From assembly GCF_007754425.1 (NCBI RefSeq), contig NZ_CP037452.1, positions 3,757,164 through 3,821,163 of the forward strand: 64,000 bases of DNA, given 5' to 3'. Each line of letters starts with the position of its first letter. The stretch's first letter is position 1. The stretch is from Gimesia fumaroli. Its GTDB lineage: Bacteria; Planctomycetota; Planctomycetia; Planctomycetales; Planctomycetaceae. The notes beneath the pieces are model-generated. The model did no database searches, was not told where the DNA came from, and saw only the letters and a list, made by a program, of their open reading frames with translations. Positions 31,119-39,887 of this stretch are shown here, piece by piece. The position numbers and the translations under genes are program-made.

Positions 31119-31655
31119 TTATTTCAAATCAAATTGAAACTCGTTTTCCTGATCTGCGACAACCGTTGCTTCCAGTTCTGAGACTGTCACGTCAGAGTAC
31201 TGACGCGGAATCAGTTGCTTCAATTCCGGTGGTGTTTGCGTCTGTGTGAGGACTCCACCCCCCGACACAATCCGATCTGCTTCTGTTACTTTGGCCTGGT
31301 ATTCCGCTTCCGTCATTTTCCCCGGCGGGACCATTTTCAAAACGGTGACTTTGTATGTTCCTGGAATCACTCCTTTTTTTTCCGTGCGCGCACCAAAATA
31401 GGATTTGAGCTCGAATTGCCCTTTTTCATCCGTGATCGCATTGATAGTGGCATTCATTGAGGGTTTCGTGGCAGTAGTGGAAAAAACAATCGAAGCCCGT
31501 TTGAGCGGCTCTCCCTTGTAGGTCACGGTCCCTTTGACGGAGGCGGTATCAGGAATATCAAGAGATGCAGACGAGCAACCAACTGCTAAGCCGAGGACGA
31601 GCAGGAGAAGCAGAAATTCTTGTCGGGCGAAGTACTGCGAGAAAAACATGATCAT
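31119..31655 (-). CDS. Lipoprotein with carboxypeptidase-regulatory-like fold
   Basis: The 178-residue protein has a lipoprotein signal (lipobox LAVGC, Cys at about 27). The mature part has a beta-sandwich pattern: VKGTVTYKGEPLKRASIVFS, GQFELKSYFG, IPGTYKVTVLK. This is the prealbumin/CarboxypepD_reg-like domain seen in hundreds of planctomycete proteins, usually next to DUF1559 genes. It is anchored to the membrane facing the periplasm. Start ATG 31655 or ATG 31649. Follows the DUF1559 gene by 60 bases, operon likely. Confidence 0.8.
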   Translation of the reverse strand: MIMFFSQYFARQEFLLLLLVLGLAVGCSSASLDIPDTASVKGTVTYKGEPLKRASIVFSTTATKPSMNATINAITDEKGQFELKSYFGARTEKKGVIPGTYKVTVLKMVPPGKMTEAEYQAKVTEADRIVSGGGVLTQTQTPPELKQLIPRQYSDVTVSELEATVVADQENEFQFDLK

Positions 31656-31715
31656 CTCTTACTGGAACGAATGAGGTATAAAGTTAAGATCAACGAATGG
31701 TTCAGAGTTGTAGAA

Positions 31716-32810
31716 TTAAAACTCGCCGATCGTCTCGCGCCCCTGTTTGGTACCGAGGGCGCCCCAGACGCCATAGTTGCTGGGACCTGTGGTGGCAGGA
31801 GCTGCTCCCAGGTTTCCAGTATCGATATTTTCACTGATGAAACGGACTGCACCATCTGCCATCAGGATATGGGCACCGCCTTCGTGGTAGCTGCTGGAAC
31901 TGGCGAGAGCCCAGCTGTCGCCGTGCGTGTTGGACATACAGGAAGGACTGTTCGGGGGGAGTACTGTGCAGAAACCGGCAAAATGGGGTTGTCCGTGTTG
32001 CCACATGCCACCCATGTGTCTGTCTCGCTGGACGCTTTGTCCGGCGTTGTAAAGTCCGCCACTGGCGGTGGCAAAGCAGGTGTTGGGGGCTGTCAAAACG
32101 GAACTGATCCCATTGGCGGCGAGTCCGCGAACGTCACGGTCATTTCCGGAGTAGATGCCCCGCTCTGCCAGCATAATGGTGTTGCTGCTGCCATCGATAA
32201 TATCACGCATTCGGGTGCTGGACTGAAATCCAAACATACCGCGGGTGTTTCGGACGCCCCAGTTGTTGATGGTGTCTCCCATACAGAAGACATAGCTCTG
32301 GGGAACTGTCCATCCGAAGTTGCGATACGTGGCTGGGGCAGGATTGGATGGACAAAGAATTAAAGTGAGCTTGACTTTCCAGGGGGCATAGCCACCATCG
32401 TCTCTAGATGAACCAAATGCCGGGTAACTTCCCAGAGGCGAGGAAATTTGATTGAACAATGGTGCCTGATCAATGTATGGCAATAACCCAATAAATCCGC
32501 TGACACGACTTTCGTTTCCAGTGCCAAACGAACCCGTTCCACATCCATCTGTGACAGGAGATCCACCAAAACAGCGACCATTGGCAGTCCCTCCCATCAT
32601 GTGGACAAAAACGCCAAATGTATCATGGTAGTTGTGTAACGCCAGACCTAACTGTTTCAGATTGTTTTTACAGGTCGATCGACGTGCTGCTTCGCGTGCC
32701 TGTTGAACCGCCGGGAGCAGGAGGGCAATTAAAATCGCGATAATGGCTATGACAACCAGTAATTCGATTAGTGTAAACCCGTGATGTTTTTGAGGTCTGG
32801 ATAACCACAT
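31716..32810 (-). CDS. DUF1559 pseudopilin (H-x9-DG type)
   Basis: The 364-residue protein has a prepilin N-terminus (HGFTLIELLVVIAIIAILIA with Glu at mature position 5). QQAREAARRSTCKNNLKQ and LGLALHNYHDTFG, characteristic of DUF1559, follow. Near the C-terminus His and Asp-Gly are spaced as H-x9-DG (HEGGAHILMADG). DUF1559 proteins are major secreted/surface pseudopilins in planctomycetes and are thought to interact with cell-surface glycans; direct function is unproven. First gene of a pair with the lipoprotein. Confidence 0.92.
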   Translation of the reverse strand: MWLSRPQKHHGFTLIELLVVIAIIAILIALLLPAVQQAREAARRSTCKNNLKQLGLALHNYHDTFGVFVHMMGGTANGRCFGGSPVTDGCGTGSFGTGNESRVSGFIGLLPYIDQAPLFNQISSPLGSYPAFGSSRDDGGYAPWKVKLTLILCPSNPAPATYRNFGWTVPQSYVFCMGDTINNWGVRNTRGMFGFQSSTRMRDIIDGSSNTIMLAERGIYSGNDRDVRGLAANGISSVLTAPNTCFATASGGLYNAGQSVQRDRHMGGMWQHGQPHFAGFCTVLPPNSPSCMSNTHGDSWALASSSSYHEGGAHILMADGAVRFISENIDTGNLGAAPATTGPSNYGVWGALGTKQGRETIGEF

Positions 32811-33333
32811 TTTTTAGCCCTCAATAATTAGAGTAATAGAAAACAACGATTAATTAGACATCCGTTATAATTAGATTAATTATATGATATATAATATATG
32901 ATATAAAATTCGTGTTCAGGTCAAGAGGGATTGATCAAATCGGTGAAGATTTTGTGGAATCCAATTGCGGTCGTCTTCTGAAAAGTACGGAGCTTGAGCA
33001 GGGAATGCTCTGTCTACCGGGAACTTCGAATTCTTCCTTTGTGATTCAAAAATTATGAAATCTCATGCGAACTTTTATTCGGCAGGTTCGTCTTAGTCAT
33101 TAGTGGAAGCAATGCAAGTTACTCATGGAGCATGAGTTGGTTCTTTTTTTCGAAGTACAGGCTTTACAGTGATTTTGAACGACATGGCAAGTAAATTCAG
33201 CTTGAGTAATGACGATCTTTCGTTCTCCCGAGGAACAGAGGAAAGTCATCCGCTCCGTTTATAACATCTGGTCATAAAGAATCTGATTGTTGATCTGGCC
33301 TGGTGTTTTTGGAGCATCAGGCTTTTTTATCAG
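32811..33333. other. Gap of 523 bases before the tRNA cluster; AT-rich promoter region
   Basis: No gene seen. An AT-rich block at about 32860-32912, repeating ATATGATAT and ATATAAT, lies directly upstream of the DUF1559 gene and is its likely promoter region. It loosely resembles the ATCATATATGAT palindromes. The rest is the leader of the tRNA transcript. Confidence 0.5.
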
Positions 33334-33405
33334 GGATCGGTAGCTAAGATGGTATAGCGGCGATCTGAAGAATCGCAGACGAGGATTCGAGCACCTCCCG
33401 ATCCA
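33334..33405 (+). tRNA. tRNA-Phe(GAA)
   Basis: Cloverleaf: acceptor GGATCGG / CCGATCC, D stem GCTA/TAGC, anticodon stem GCGAT/ATCGC with loop CTGAAGA (anticodon GAA), T loop TTCGAGC, discriminator A. The T stem ends in A-A where G53-C61 is nearly universal, and CCA is not encoded. Length 72. Phe is assigned by anticodon; the T-stem mismatch makes activity uncertain. Confidence 0.7.
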
Positions 33406-33426
33406 CTTACAGCTGGAGAGATTTTT

Positions 33427-33499
33427 GCCCCGTTGGTCTAATGGCAAGGATACCGGCCCCTCAAGCCGGAGACGCTGGGTTCAATTCCCGCACGGGGTA
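33427..33499 (+). tRNA. tRNA-Glu(CTC), with C at position 33
   Basis: Cloverleaf: acceptor GCCCCGT / ACGGGGT (with a G1-U72 wobble), anticodon stem CCGGC/GCCGG, loop CCCTCAA, giving anticodon CTC and C instead of the near-universal U at position 33; T stem CTGGG/CCCGC with a C-C outer mismatch; discriminator A. It resembles tRNA-Glu in D-arm sequence (GTCTAATGGC). The oddities suggest a diverged or suppressed-type tRNA. Confidence 0.65.
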
Positions 33500-33527
33500 T
33501 TTATATTGTTAAGAGTCAATCTGATAC

Positions 33528-33612
33528 GGAAGTCATCCGGCTGGATGAGGGCCCGGTCTTGAAAACCGGTGGTGCAGCATAGTACTTGTGGGTTCGAGTC
33601 CCACGGCTTCCG
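33528..33612 (+). tRNA. tRNA-Ser(TGA)
   Basis: 85-nt tRNA with a long variable arm typical of Ser. Acceptor GGAAGTC / GGCTTCC, anticodon stem CCGGT/ACCGG, loop CTTGAAA (anticodon TGA), discriminator G as in bacterial tRNA-Ser. Confidence 0.88.
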
Positions 33613-33685
33613 CTAGGAATCTGGCGATGTGAAATTTCTGGGCGTCTTGCAGAAATCAGGCCGGATTTGAGAAAAATTGTTTTGA

Positions 33686-33771
33686 GGAAGGTAGCCGGAT
33701 ATGGCTCGCCGGACCGCACTGCTAATGCGTGTGCCCGTTTGGGCATGTGGGTTCGAATCCCATGCCTTCCG
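33686..33771 (+). tRNA. tRNA-Ser(GCT)
   Basis: 86-nt tRNA with a long variable arm (GTGCCCGTTTGGGCAT). Acceptor GGAAGGT / GCCTTCC, anticodon loop CTGCTAA (anticodon GCT), discriminator G. Reads AGC/AGU Ser codons. Confidence 0.88.
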
Positions 33772-33793
33772 CTTTTGGTTAGAATTCGATATG

Positions 33794-33866
33794 GTGTTCG
33801 TAGTGTAATGGTTAGCACGTAACACTGTGACTGTTAAGGAGGCGGGTTCAATTCCCCTCGAACACC
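33794..33866 (+). tRNA. tRNA-His(GTG)
   Basis: Acceptor GTGTTCG / CGAACAC, D stem GTGT/GCAC, anticodon stem TAACA/TGTTA with loop CTGTGAC (anticodon GTG). Discriminator C73 and a G at -1 (33793) give the G-1:C73 pair specific to histidine tRNAs. Confidence 0.9.
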
Positions 33867-33898
33867 CTTGTTTATAGAATTACAGGAATGGTGAAATC

Positions 33899-34495
33899 AT
33901 GGTGGTATCAACGCTGCAGCGACCAACGCTGATACTCAATCGGAACTGGCAACCGGTTGGTGTGACAACGGTGGCACGTGCTGTGGTTAAAATCTGGAAT
34001 GAAACGGCACGCGTGGTTGACCCTGCCGACTACCAGACCTACTCCTGGTCGGATTGGGCACAGTTCCAGCCCGAAGATAATGAATTATCGATCCAGAGCA
34101 GTCATTCCCGATTTCGGGTACCTGAAGTGATCACTCTGTTGAAGTACGATCGGGTGCCTCGCAATGTAGTCACATTCAGCCGGCGTAACGTTTTTAAACG
34201 TGACCGGTTTACCTGTCAGTATTGCGGTTGCCAACCCGGTAGTGAAGAACTGACGATCGACCACGTGCTGCCACGTTCCCAAGGTGGTGAGACCTCTTGG
34301 GAAAACTGTGTGCTGGCGTGTGTTGAATGCAATTCGTGTAAGGCGGCTCATACGCCTCGTCAGGCAGGGATGAAGCTGTTGAAAGAACCAGTGCGTCCCA
34401 AGTGGAAGCCATTTTACGCGATGCAAAGCATTCGAATTGACAGCTGGTCCCGGTTCATCAGTGAAACATACTGGAATGTAGAACTGGAATCATAA
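33899..34495 (+). CDS. HNH endonuclease
   Basis: The 198-residue protein ends in an HNH nuclease domain (about 100-165) with zinc Cys pairs CQYCG and CVECN and the catalytic block IDHVLPRSQGG followed by WENCV. An N-terminal domain of about 90 residues precedes it. Such stand-alone HNH proteins with this N-terminal segment occur in bacteria and phages; role may be restriction, repair or mobile-element cleavage. It starts 33 bases after tRNA-His with AGGAATGG upstream of ATG 33899. Confidence 0.88.
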   Translation: MVVSTLQRPTLILNRNWQPVGVTTVARAVVKIWNETARVVDPADYQTYSWSDWAQFQPEDNELSIQSSHSRFRVPEVITLLKYDRVPRNVVTFSRRNVFKRDRFTCQYCGCQPGSEELTIDHVLPRSQGGETSWENCVLACVECNSCKAAHTPRQAGMKLLKEPVRPKWKPFYAMQSIRIDSWSRFISETYWNVELES

Positions 34496-34499
34496 AATG

Positions 34500-34540
34500 A
34501 ACAAGTGCTTCTGTTCTTGAAACGGGAGCACTTGTTTTTG
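34500..34540 (+). terminator. Terminator after the HNH gene
   Basis: 10-bp stem AACAAGTGCT / AGCACTTGTT (34500-34509 and 34527-34536) followed by a T run. It lies right after the HNH stop and just before the convergent 926-residue gene end. Confidence 0.75.
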
Positions 34541-34545
34541 AATTT

Positions 34546-37326
34546 CTACTGCAACTTTTCCAACACAGGAATCGCTTCTTCCTGGTTGAGTGGTTTTTGC
34601 ATCTGCTTCGACTGGACAGATACTAAAACGCGGGCATCTCCTTTGTTTTGTGCTGAGAATGAGAGCTCAAAGTTTAACGCCTGCTTCGCCGGTAATTCCT
34701 GAGCAGGTTCAAAGATGATGTAAGAGCCTGCCTGCTTGTAGCGAACTGGACCTTTGGCAGCGAGAAAGACCAGCTCATTGGGGATCTTGACGCGAAATTC
34801 CACATGGGTGGCAGAGGCGCTTCCCTGATTCACAAGCTGAATCTGCATCGCCATTTTTTCACCGACTTCAAGTGGCCCCTTTAACTCACTGGTTTCTACT
34901 TTCAGTAATGGCTGGCCAATGACTGTGACTTCTGACTGCAGGTTGGCCGAATATTTTGTGTTGTTGTCGGTGACGACCTGGACTGTGCTGATCAGTTTAC
35001 CAACTTCAATGGGTTCCAGTTCAATCGTCAGAACGCGTTGCTCACTAGCTGCTAACTCCGAGATATCCCACTGGACGACGTTCCGGACCGTATCAAACTG
35101 CCCGTTGGCTGAGGCAGTGATGAACTTCATGCCGGGAGGGACTGATTCGAAGACGGAGATATTCTGAATTGGTCTTTCTGTGTTGTTTGCGATGGTGTTT
35201 TCGTAGACACCGGAACGCCCCAGATATCGGTTCTTCGGACCTTTGCGAGTTAATAAAAATTGTTCGCCGTTTCCAATGACCTTCAGCGGAACTTCAGTTT
35301 CAGCTTTAAGATTTCCGTCTCCCATTACACTGGAGATGTTTTTGCCGGCGCCGGGCTTGATTGCTTTAAGTTTCAATTGAACCTGTTTGGATCCGCCGGC
35401 AGGAATAATTCCAACGTTATATTCCAGATCATCGCCGCCAGGGTGAGTGAATTGTGGTGGGATGATGCTACGAATGTAAACGTTATTGGCATCGCCTGTG
35501 CCTGAATTGGTAATGGTATAATTGACGACGGTAATCTCGCCCGGTTTGACGGCTCCCGGCTGGTCCGATTGAATTGCCAGTTTAGGAGAAGTGATTTTTG
35601 TTTCAGAGGCGACTTCCGTGACAAAATTCACGGTTGCCACACTGCCGATTTGTCCGGCGGTTTCAGGAATGACCCGAATGGAAATTTTCTTTTCTGTACC
35701 AGGGCTCATTTCTCCCAGTCGCCAGATTATGCGATCTTTAATCTGTTCTGCACGAGGAATCGTACCGGTTAATTTCGCCCCTTTGGGGATACGATCTTCG
35801 ACCACGACGTTCTGAGCAGATGTGGTGCCGCTGTTTTTGACGAGCACGTGATAAATAAATGGCTGTCCCAGTATAGCTTCGGGAGGAGCTACTTTCTGTA
35901 TTGTCATCTTGGGAGATTGCGTCTTTTGCTGGGCTGTCAACTTTGCCGGCTCTTGGGGAACGGGTTGATTTCCCTCGACGAGATTCAATGGTTTTGGTTC
36001 CGCTGCAGGAGAAATCTGGATCGGCTGTGGTGTGGATGTATTCTGTGCTCTTGTTTTGCCTTCAATCGGAAAAAGCGGAGGTTCCTCGGGGGCAGGCTCT
36101 TTGCGTTTCTTTATTACAACGATATCTGAGGATTCTGACGAGGATGTCTCTTCTGGCTGGAGAGTTGTTTGCAGTGGCGCCGGACTGGGGTCTTTGGCAG
36201 TTGTCTGAGGTTCCTTCGAAAAGGGATTGGTTTGCTTTTCCTCGCTTTTCGCTGAATTTGATGGAGTACTTTCAGGCAACTTCAATTCGAGTACCGGAGC
36301 CGGTTCTACTTGTTCTGCAGCAGGCTCATTACCAAACGGGTTGAATTCTGGTTCGACTTTCGGGGCTGGTAATTGAGCGGGCGAAGTCGCAAGCGGCTTC
36401 GCTTCAGGTGCTTCCTCGGACTTGGGAACTGTCATGAAGGGATTGGAGTCAACTTTGGGAGTCTCGGGGAGGCTTCCCTCTTTAATTTCAAATGGAGAGT
36501 CATCAGTCTCCAGTTTTGTGGCGGGAGACGTATTTCCCGAAAAAGGGTTCTCCTGGCTTTCCGGTTCCGTGTTACTCGTCATCGGTAATTCAGGTGTGGG
36601 AGACAAAGTTGGTTTTGCCGGTGCTGTTTCCTGCTCAAAAGGACTGGCAGGTGTGGGAGCATTTGAAATTGATTCCCGAGGTGGAATTGTTGTTTTTGTG
36701 TCGTCGGAGGCAGGTGTATTTTCGAAGTTATTATCCAGACCAAACTGTGGGCCGGCTTTGAAGTCTGATTCCAGGGGGGCTGCCATAGCCTCTTTCTGCT
36801 TTTCTGTAGCAGCTGGCTGTGCGGATTCAGCAAAGGGATTCTCATCGAAGTCTGGGGTTTTCAATGCGGGAGATTCACGAAAATCCAGACCTTTGGCAGG
36901 GGCATTGAAGGCGTTTTTATCTTCGGGTTCAAACTCATTTTTATCCAGGTGGTCGAGGGCTGACTTCTCTGTTGCTGCTGTGAGTTTGATTTTGGAAGAA
37001 GCTGAGGTTGCATTTGGGGCGAAGGGGACTTCTGATTTTGACTTTATCGGAGTGGCATTTTTTGCTGCCAGTTCAGAAAGTTCGGTTGGTACCTTATCGC
37101 GAGGTATGACGATCTCGCCGGCCTGGGGTTCTGTCTGTTCGGGCGGCATTGATGGCTCAGACTGTTCGCCTGCCGATTTCGAATCCGCTGGTTCGAGTAC
37201 ATCCAGTTGGCTCATCTGGTTTTCAATATTACCAGACTGGATCCCTTTCTGTGCCTGGAGAAACATCAAGACGCCGAGGCCTACGACACCAGTGACGGCG
37301 ATGAGTTTGATCGCTACATTCGACAT
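34546..37326 (-). CDS. Membrane-anchored DUF11-repeat protein with a long Pro/Glu-rich stalk
   Basis: The 926-residue protein has one hydrophobic segment (about 5-26) and then about 450 residues of Pro/Ser/Glu/Lys-rich low-complexity stalk. About four beta-sandwich repeats of the DUF11 type follow (about 480-900), with VENITISNTG-like strands such as GTTSAQNVVVEDRIPKGAKL. These adhesion-like repeats occur in secreted or surface proteins. The ribosome binding site GGAAGGGAG precedes ATG 37326. Large extracellular structural role is likely (inference). Confidence 0.8.
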   Translation of the reverse strand: MSNVAIKLIAVTGVVGLGVLMFLQAQKGIQSGNIENQMSQLDVLEPADSKSAGEQSEPSMPPEQTEPQAGEIVIPRDKVPTELSELAAKNATPIKSKSEVPFAPNATSASSKIKLTAATEKSALDHLDKNEFEPEDKNAFNAPAKGLDFRESPALKTPDFDENPFAESAQPAATEKQKEAMAAPLESDFKAGPQFGLDNNFENTPASDDTKTTIPPRESISNAPTPASPFEQETAPAKPTLSPTPELPMTSNTEPESQENPFSGNTSPATKLETDDSPFEIKEGSLPETPKVDSNPFMTVPKSEEAPEAKPLATSPAQLPAPKVEPEFNPFGNEPAAEQVEPAPVLELKLPESTPSNSAKSEEKQTNPFSKEPQTTAKDPSPAPLQTTLQPEETSSSESSDIVVIKKRKEPAPEEPPLFPIEGKTRAQNTSTPQPIQISPAAEPKPLNLVEGNQPVPQEPAKLTAQQKTQSPKMTIQKVAPPEAILGQPFIYHVLVKNSGTTSAQNVVVEDRIPKGAKLTGTIPRAEQIKDRIIWRLGEMSPGTEKKISIRVIPETAGQIGSVATVNFVTEVASETKITSPKLAIQSDQPGAVKPGEITVVNYTITNSGTGDANNVYIRSIIPPQFTHPGGDDLEYNVGIIPAGGSKQVQLKLKAIKPGAGKNISSVMGDGNLKAETEVPLKVIGNGEQFLLTRKGPKNRYLGRSGVYENTIANNTERPIQNISVFESVPPGMKFITASANGQFDTVRNVVQWDISELAASEQRVLTIELEPIEVGKLISTVQVVTDNNTKYSANLQSEVTVIGQPLLKVETSELKGPLEVGEKMAMQIQLVNQGSASATHVEFRVKIPNELVFLAAKGPVRYKQAGSYIIFEPAQELPAKQALNFELSFSAQNKGDARVLVSVQSKQMQKPLNQEEAIPVLEKLQ

Positions 37327-37596
37327 GGGACTCCCTTCCCGCTGAACAAGCTCTTAAAAAACACAGAATTACCAGACGGGCCACTCACTTTATGTTTATT
37401 AAAGTCAGATATATGGAATGGCCCTGCCATCGCTCAGAGTCGTCATCAAAACGGAAACCGAACGATGTTCGCATTGTGCGAGGGTTTCATAGCAAATATT
37501 ACAATTTAAGGGAAGAGAATATTTGGGAAAATCTGCGTATCTGCTTATAAAAGACGATGATAGGTTCAGGGGTAATCCTGATGGGGCCATCGTATT

Positions 37597-38526
37597 TTAC
37601 TCAGACTGAGGGGGTTCGGTATCAAAATCGAACCATTTCATCGCACTGCTCATTGGCTCAATTCGCAGGACGACATAACCATCCTGAAAGATCCGGACGG
37701 TCCCCGTTGATTCAGAGACCGCAATGGCGATGGCACCGGTTTCTTTGGAGATCGCAGCGGCAGCCCAGTGGCGGGCGCCAAGTCCTTTTGAGAGGGTTAA
37801 TCCCTCAGCAGAAGCATTTAAAATCCGACCGGCAGACTGGACGATCCCATCTGAACTGATGATGAAGGCACCATCGATTTGTGCCAGTTCTTTCATGCTC
37901 TCTTTGACACGGGGGTTGCTCACCAGACGCTCTTTTTGCGAGTAGCCTTTGAAGGGGTCGTGAACCTGCTCGTGCGACAGAGATAAGACTTTACGATGGT
38001 TTCCGACGACAAATAAAGCACCAACTGGCTTTCCTTCGCGCCCTTCCCGTCCAATTTCGACTGCCAGGTCTACGACGGTTCTTAATGTCTGGAGTGGAAC
38101 TTTGGTTTCGAGACGCTGTAAATCGCGAGAGGTCAATTTAGCCAGATGATCAGCAAGACTTACGATACTCAAGGAGTCTGCGTGTTCTCTTTCAAAGCCA
38201 GCATAGAGGGCAATAATGCGATCGCCGGATGCCAGGATTTCATCAGCAATCGCCTCCAGAATAGCCTGACTGATCTGAACCTGCCTGGTTTGCGGCTCGT
38301 GAATGAGAGGAACCAGTGCGATGCCATCTTCTTGTGCGGCGCGCTGGACATCGGGCTTATCGGAGGAAACTACGAGTCGTAGTTTGCCGAGTGATTTACT
38401 GATTTCCAGAAAATCATACGGGATATCAGCCAACAGGAAGACGACTTCAATCTCACAATCACTGGCCAAGCGCTTGGCTACTTTCAGCAAGCTTATTAAT
38501 TGTGGAGAAAGCTCAACCCGTTTCAT
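37597..38526 (-). CDS. DacZ-like diadenylate cyclase (c-di-AMP synthase)
   Basis: The 309-residue protein has a C-terminal DAC (DisA_N) domain (about 145-290) with the motif QIDGAFII (DGA 218-220) and GLGARHWAAAA (251-254 in place of the usual RHR block). Its N-terminal half (EIEVVFLLADIP ... ALYAGFEREHADSLS) resembles the pyruvate-kinase C-terminal-like fold that precedes DAC in archaeal DacZ; this is from memory. No membrane segments. It would make cyclic di-AMP from 2 ATP in the cytoplasm. ATG 38526 is preferred over a TTG at 38538. Single gene. Confidence 0.75.
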   Translation of the reverse strand: MKRVELSPQLISLLKVAKRLASDCEIEVVFLLADIPYDFLEISKSLGKLRLVVSSDKPDVQRAAQEDGIALVPLIHEPQTRQVQISQAILEAIADEILASGDRIIALYAGFEREHADSLSIVSLADHLAKLTSRDLQRLETKVPLQTLRTVVDLAVEIGREGREGKPVGALFVVGNHRKVLSLSHEQVHDPFKGYSQKERLVSNPRVKESMKELAQIDGAFIISSDGIVQSAGRILNASAEGLTLSKGLGARHWAAAAISKETGAIAIAVSESTGTVRIFQDGYVVLRIEPMSSAMKWFDFDTEPPQSE

Positions 38527-38884
38527 GTCCGTTCTCAATAGAAGCTGTGATTATTATATCGCGTCTTTTCGATTTCGTCGAAGTCCTGCCTTTCTTTAGC
38601 GGCATCCACAACATTTTCCACGTCAAAATACATGAATTACGGTGGTTGTTCAGGATGTGTTCACATTTTGATGAACAAGGCCTGAGGGCTAAGAGAAGTG
38701 GTAGTCTGCAAGGGCTTACATACCTTCATGGCGATCTCTAAGTGTAAAATAATTGTTGTCAGCGTCAACACATAAGTACTTGTCAGAATTCAAAAAAAGC
38801 AATACCGGGGCAAGAAAGTACCTGAAAGGTTGCGAGATCACCAATCCTTGATCTTCTGGTATGCTTTTCCGTGAGGGAAGTTCG
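38527..38884. other. Gap of 358 bases, no gene seen
   Basis: No open frame with a start signal and no recognisable RNA motif. Separates the cyclase from the secreted protein gene at 38885-39763, both on the minus strand. Confidence 0.5.
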
Positions 38885-39763
38885 TTATTTTGTATCAGAA
38901 TCAGTGTCTTTCTGAGCCAGGCTTGTTGGGTCGACCAGAGTTTCGATACGGGTCGAAACAGCTCGCATTGCGCCCTTACCGTCGAAGACTCCCACTTGTG
39001 CTTTATCGAGTGAAACGTCCTGTGAAAGGATAATTCCACGGTCGAGGTCCAGTTTAATCGTTCCGGAGGGGGTCTTCTGAATGAGTTGGAGCCCCAGCTT
39101 AGGATCATTCAGGCGTAACAGAATTTTAGTTTTAAAGGTGATGACCGCGATCTGGTTTTCAACGGAATCCAGCGTAAAGGTTCGGCGGATCGGGACTTTT
39201 TTCCTCAGTTTTTTACCAACCGAGACTTCCACGTCATATTCTTCCTTCCAGGAATCACCAATTTTCACCTTGTTTTCAGGAAGCGGAATCAGAAATCCCT
39301 GGTTTTGCACTTCAGGCTTGTCATCTTTAGTAACGACTTGTCCCAAGGGGCTGTAGACGATTCGCGTTGGCTTGCCGATGGTGGCCCGAATCTTCTCGTA
39401 TTGTTTCAGGTCTTTTTGTGAGGGATCTTTCGAGTCGAAGGTCGCAGGCACTTCATCATCAAACTTGGCACTCATTTTGACACGATCAATCATGGTTTCC
39501 AGTGTGCCATTTCCCTCATCGTCGACCCAGATCACCCGATAATGCTTCAGGGTGTTTGCAGTATTAATTGTCGTCTGTTTGTCTTGGTTAAGTTGAACGA
39601 CGATAGTGTTCTGTGAATCCACATTGTAATGGACAAATTCGTTGGGAGTGAATTTATAGCGGAGCGAATATTGAGTGGCGTCCTCTTCTGCAAACGTAAC
39701 CGGTAATGCTACCGTTGACAGGCTCAGCACAAATGAAAGTACACAGAACACAAAAGACCGCAT
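38885..39763 (-). CDS. Unknown secreted protein, DUF6263-like
   Basis: The 292-residue protein has a signal peptide (about 1-25, ending TFAEE) and beta-rich sequence with YKFTPNEFVHYNV, consistent with lipid-/ligand-binding beta folds (DUF6263 is a possible family). ATG 39763 has GGAAGGAG upstream; the open frame continues upstream to 39901 but lacks signal-peptide character there. Exported; substrate unknown. Confidence 0.6.
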   Translation of the reverse strand: MRSFVFCVLSFVLSLSTVALPVTFAEEDATQYSLRYKFTPNEFVHYNVDSQNTIVVQLNQDKQTTINTANTLKHYRVIWVDDEGNGTLETMIDRVKMSAKFDDEVPATFDSKDPSQKDLKQYEKIRATIGKPTRIVYSPLGQVVTKDDKPEVQNQGFLIPLPENKVKIGDSWKEEYDVEVSVGKKLRKKVPIRRTFTLDSVENQIAVITFKTKILLRLNDPKLGLQLIQKTPSGTIKLDLDRGIILSQDVSLDKAQVGVFDGKGAMRAVSTRIETLVDPTSLAQKDTDSDTK

Positions 39764-39887
39764 CAGGGACTCCTTCCCTCTAAAAATGATTACCAACTTC
39801 TCCATAACCTGTGGTGAGATTATCAGATCGGAGATTTTATGGGGAGGCCATTTTTGCCGCAGAGAGGAGAAATTTTGAGTAATCAGG

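Noticed and set aside
31620-32363. Plus-strand frame opposite the DUF1559 gene
   Set aside because: Anti-sense shadow of a well-supported gene with prepilin and H-x9-DG motifs.
36422-37345. Plus-strand 307-codon frame
   Set aside because: Shadow of the Pro/Glu-rich stalk of the 926-residue gene; composition is Ser/Phe/Gly-biased as expected for an opposite strand.
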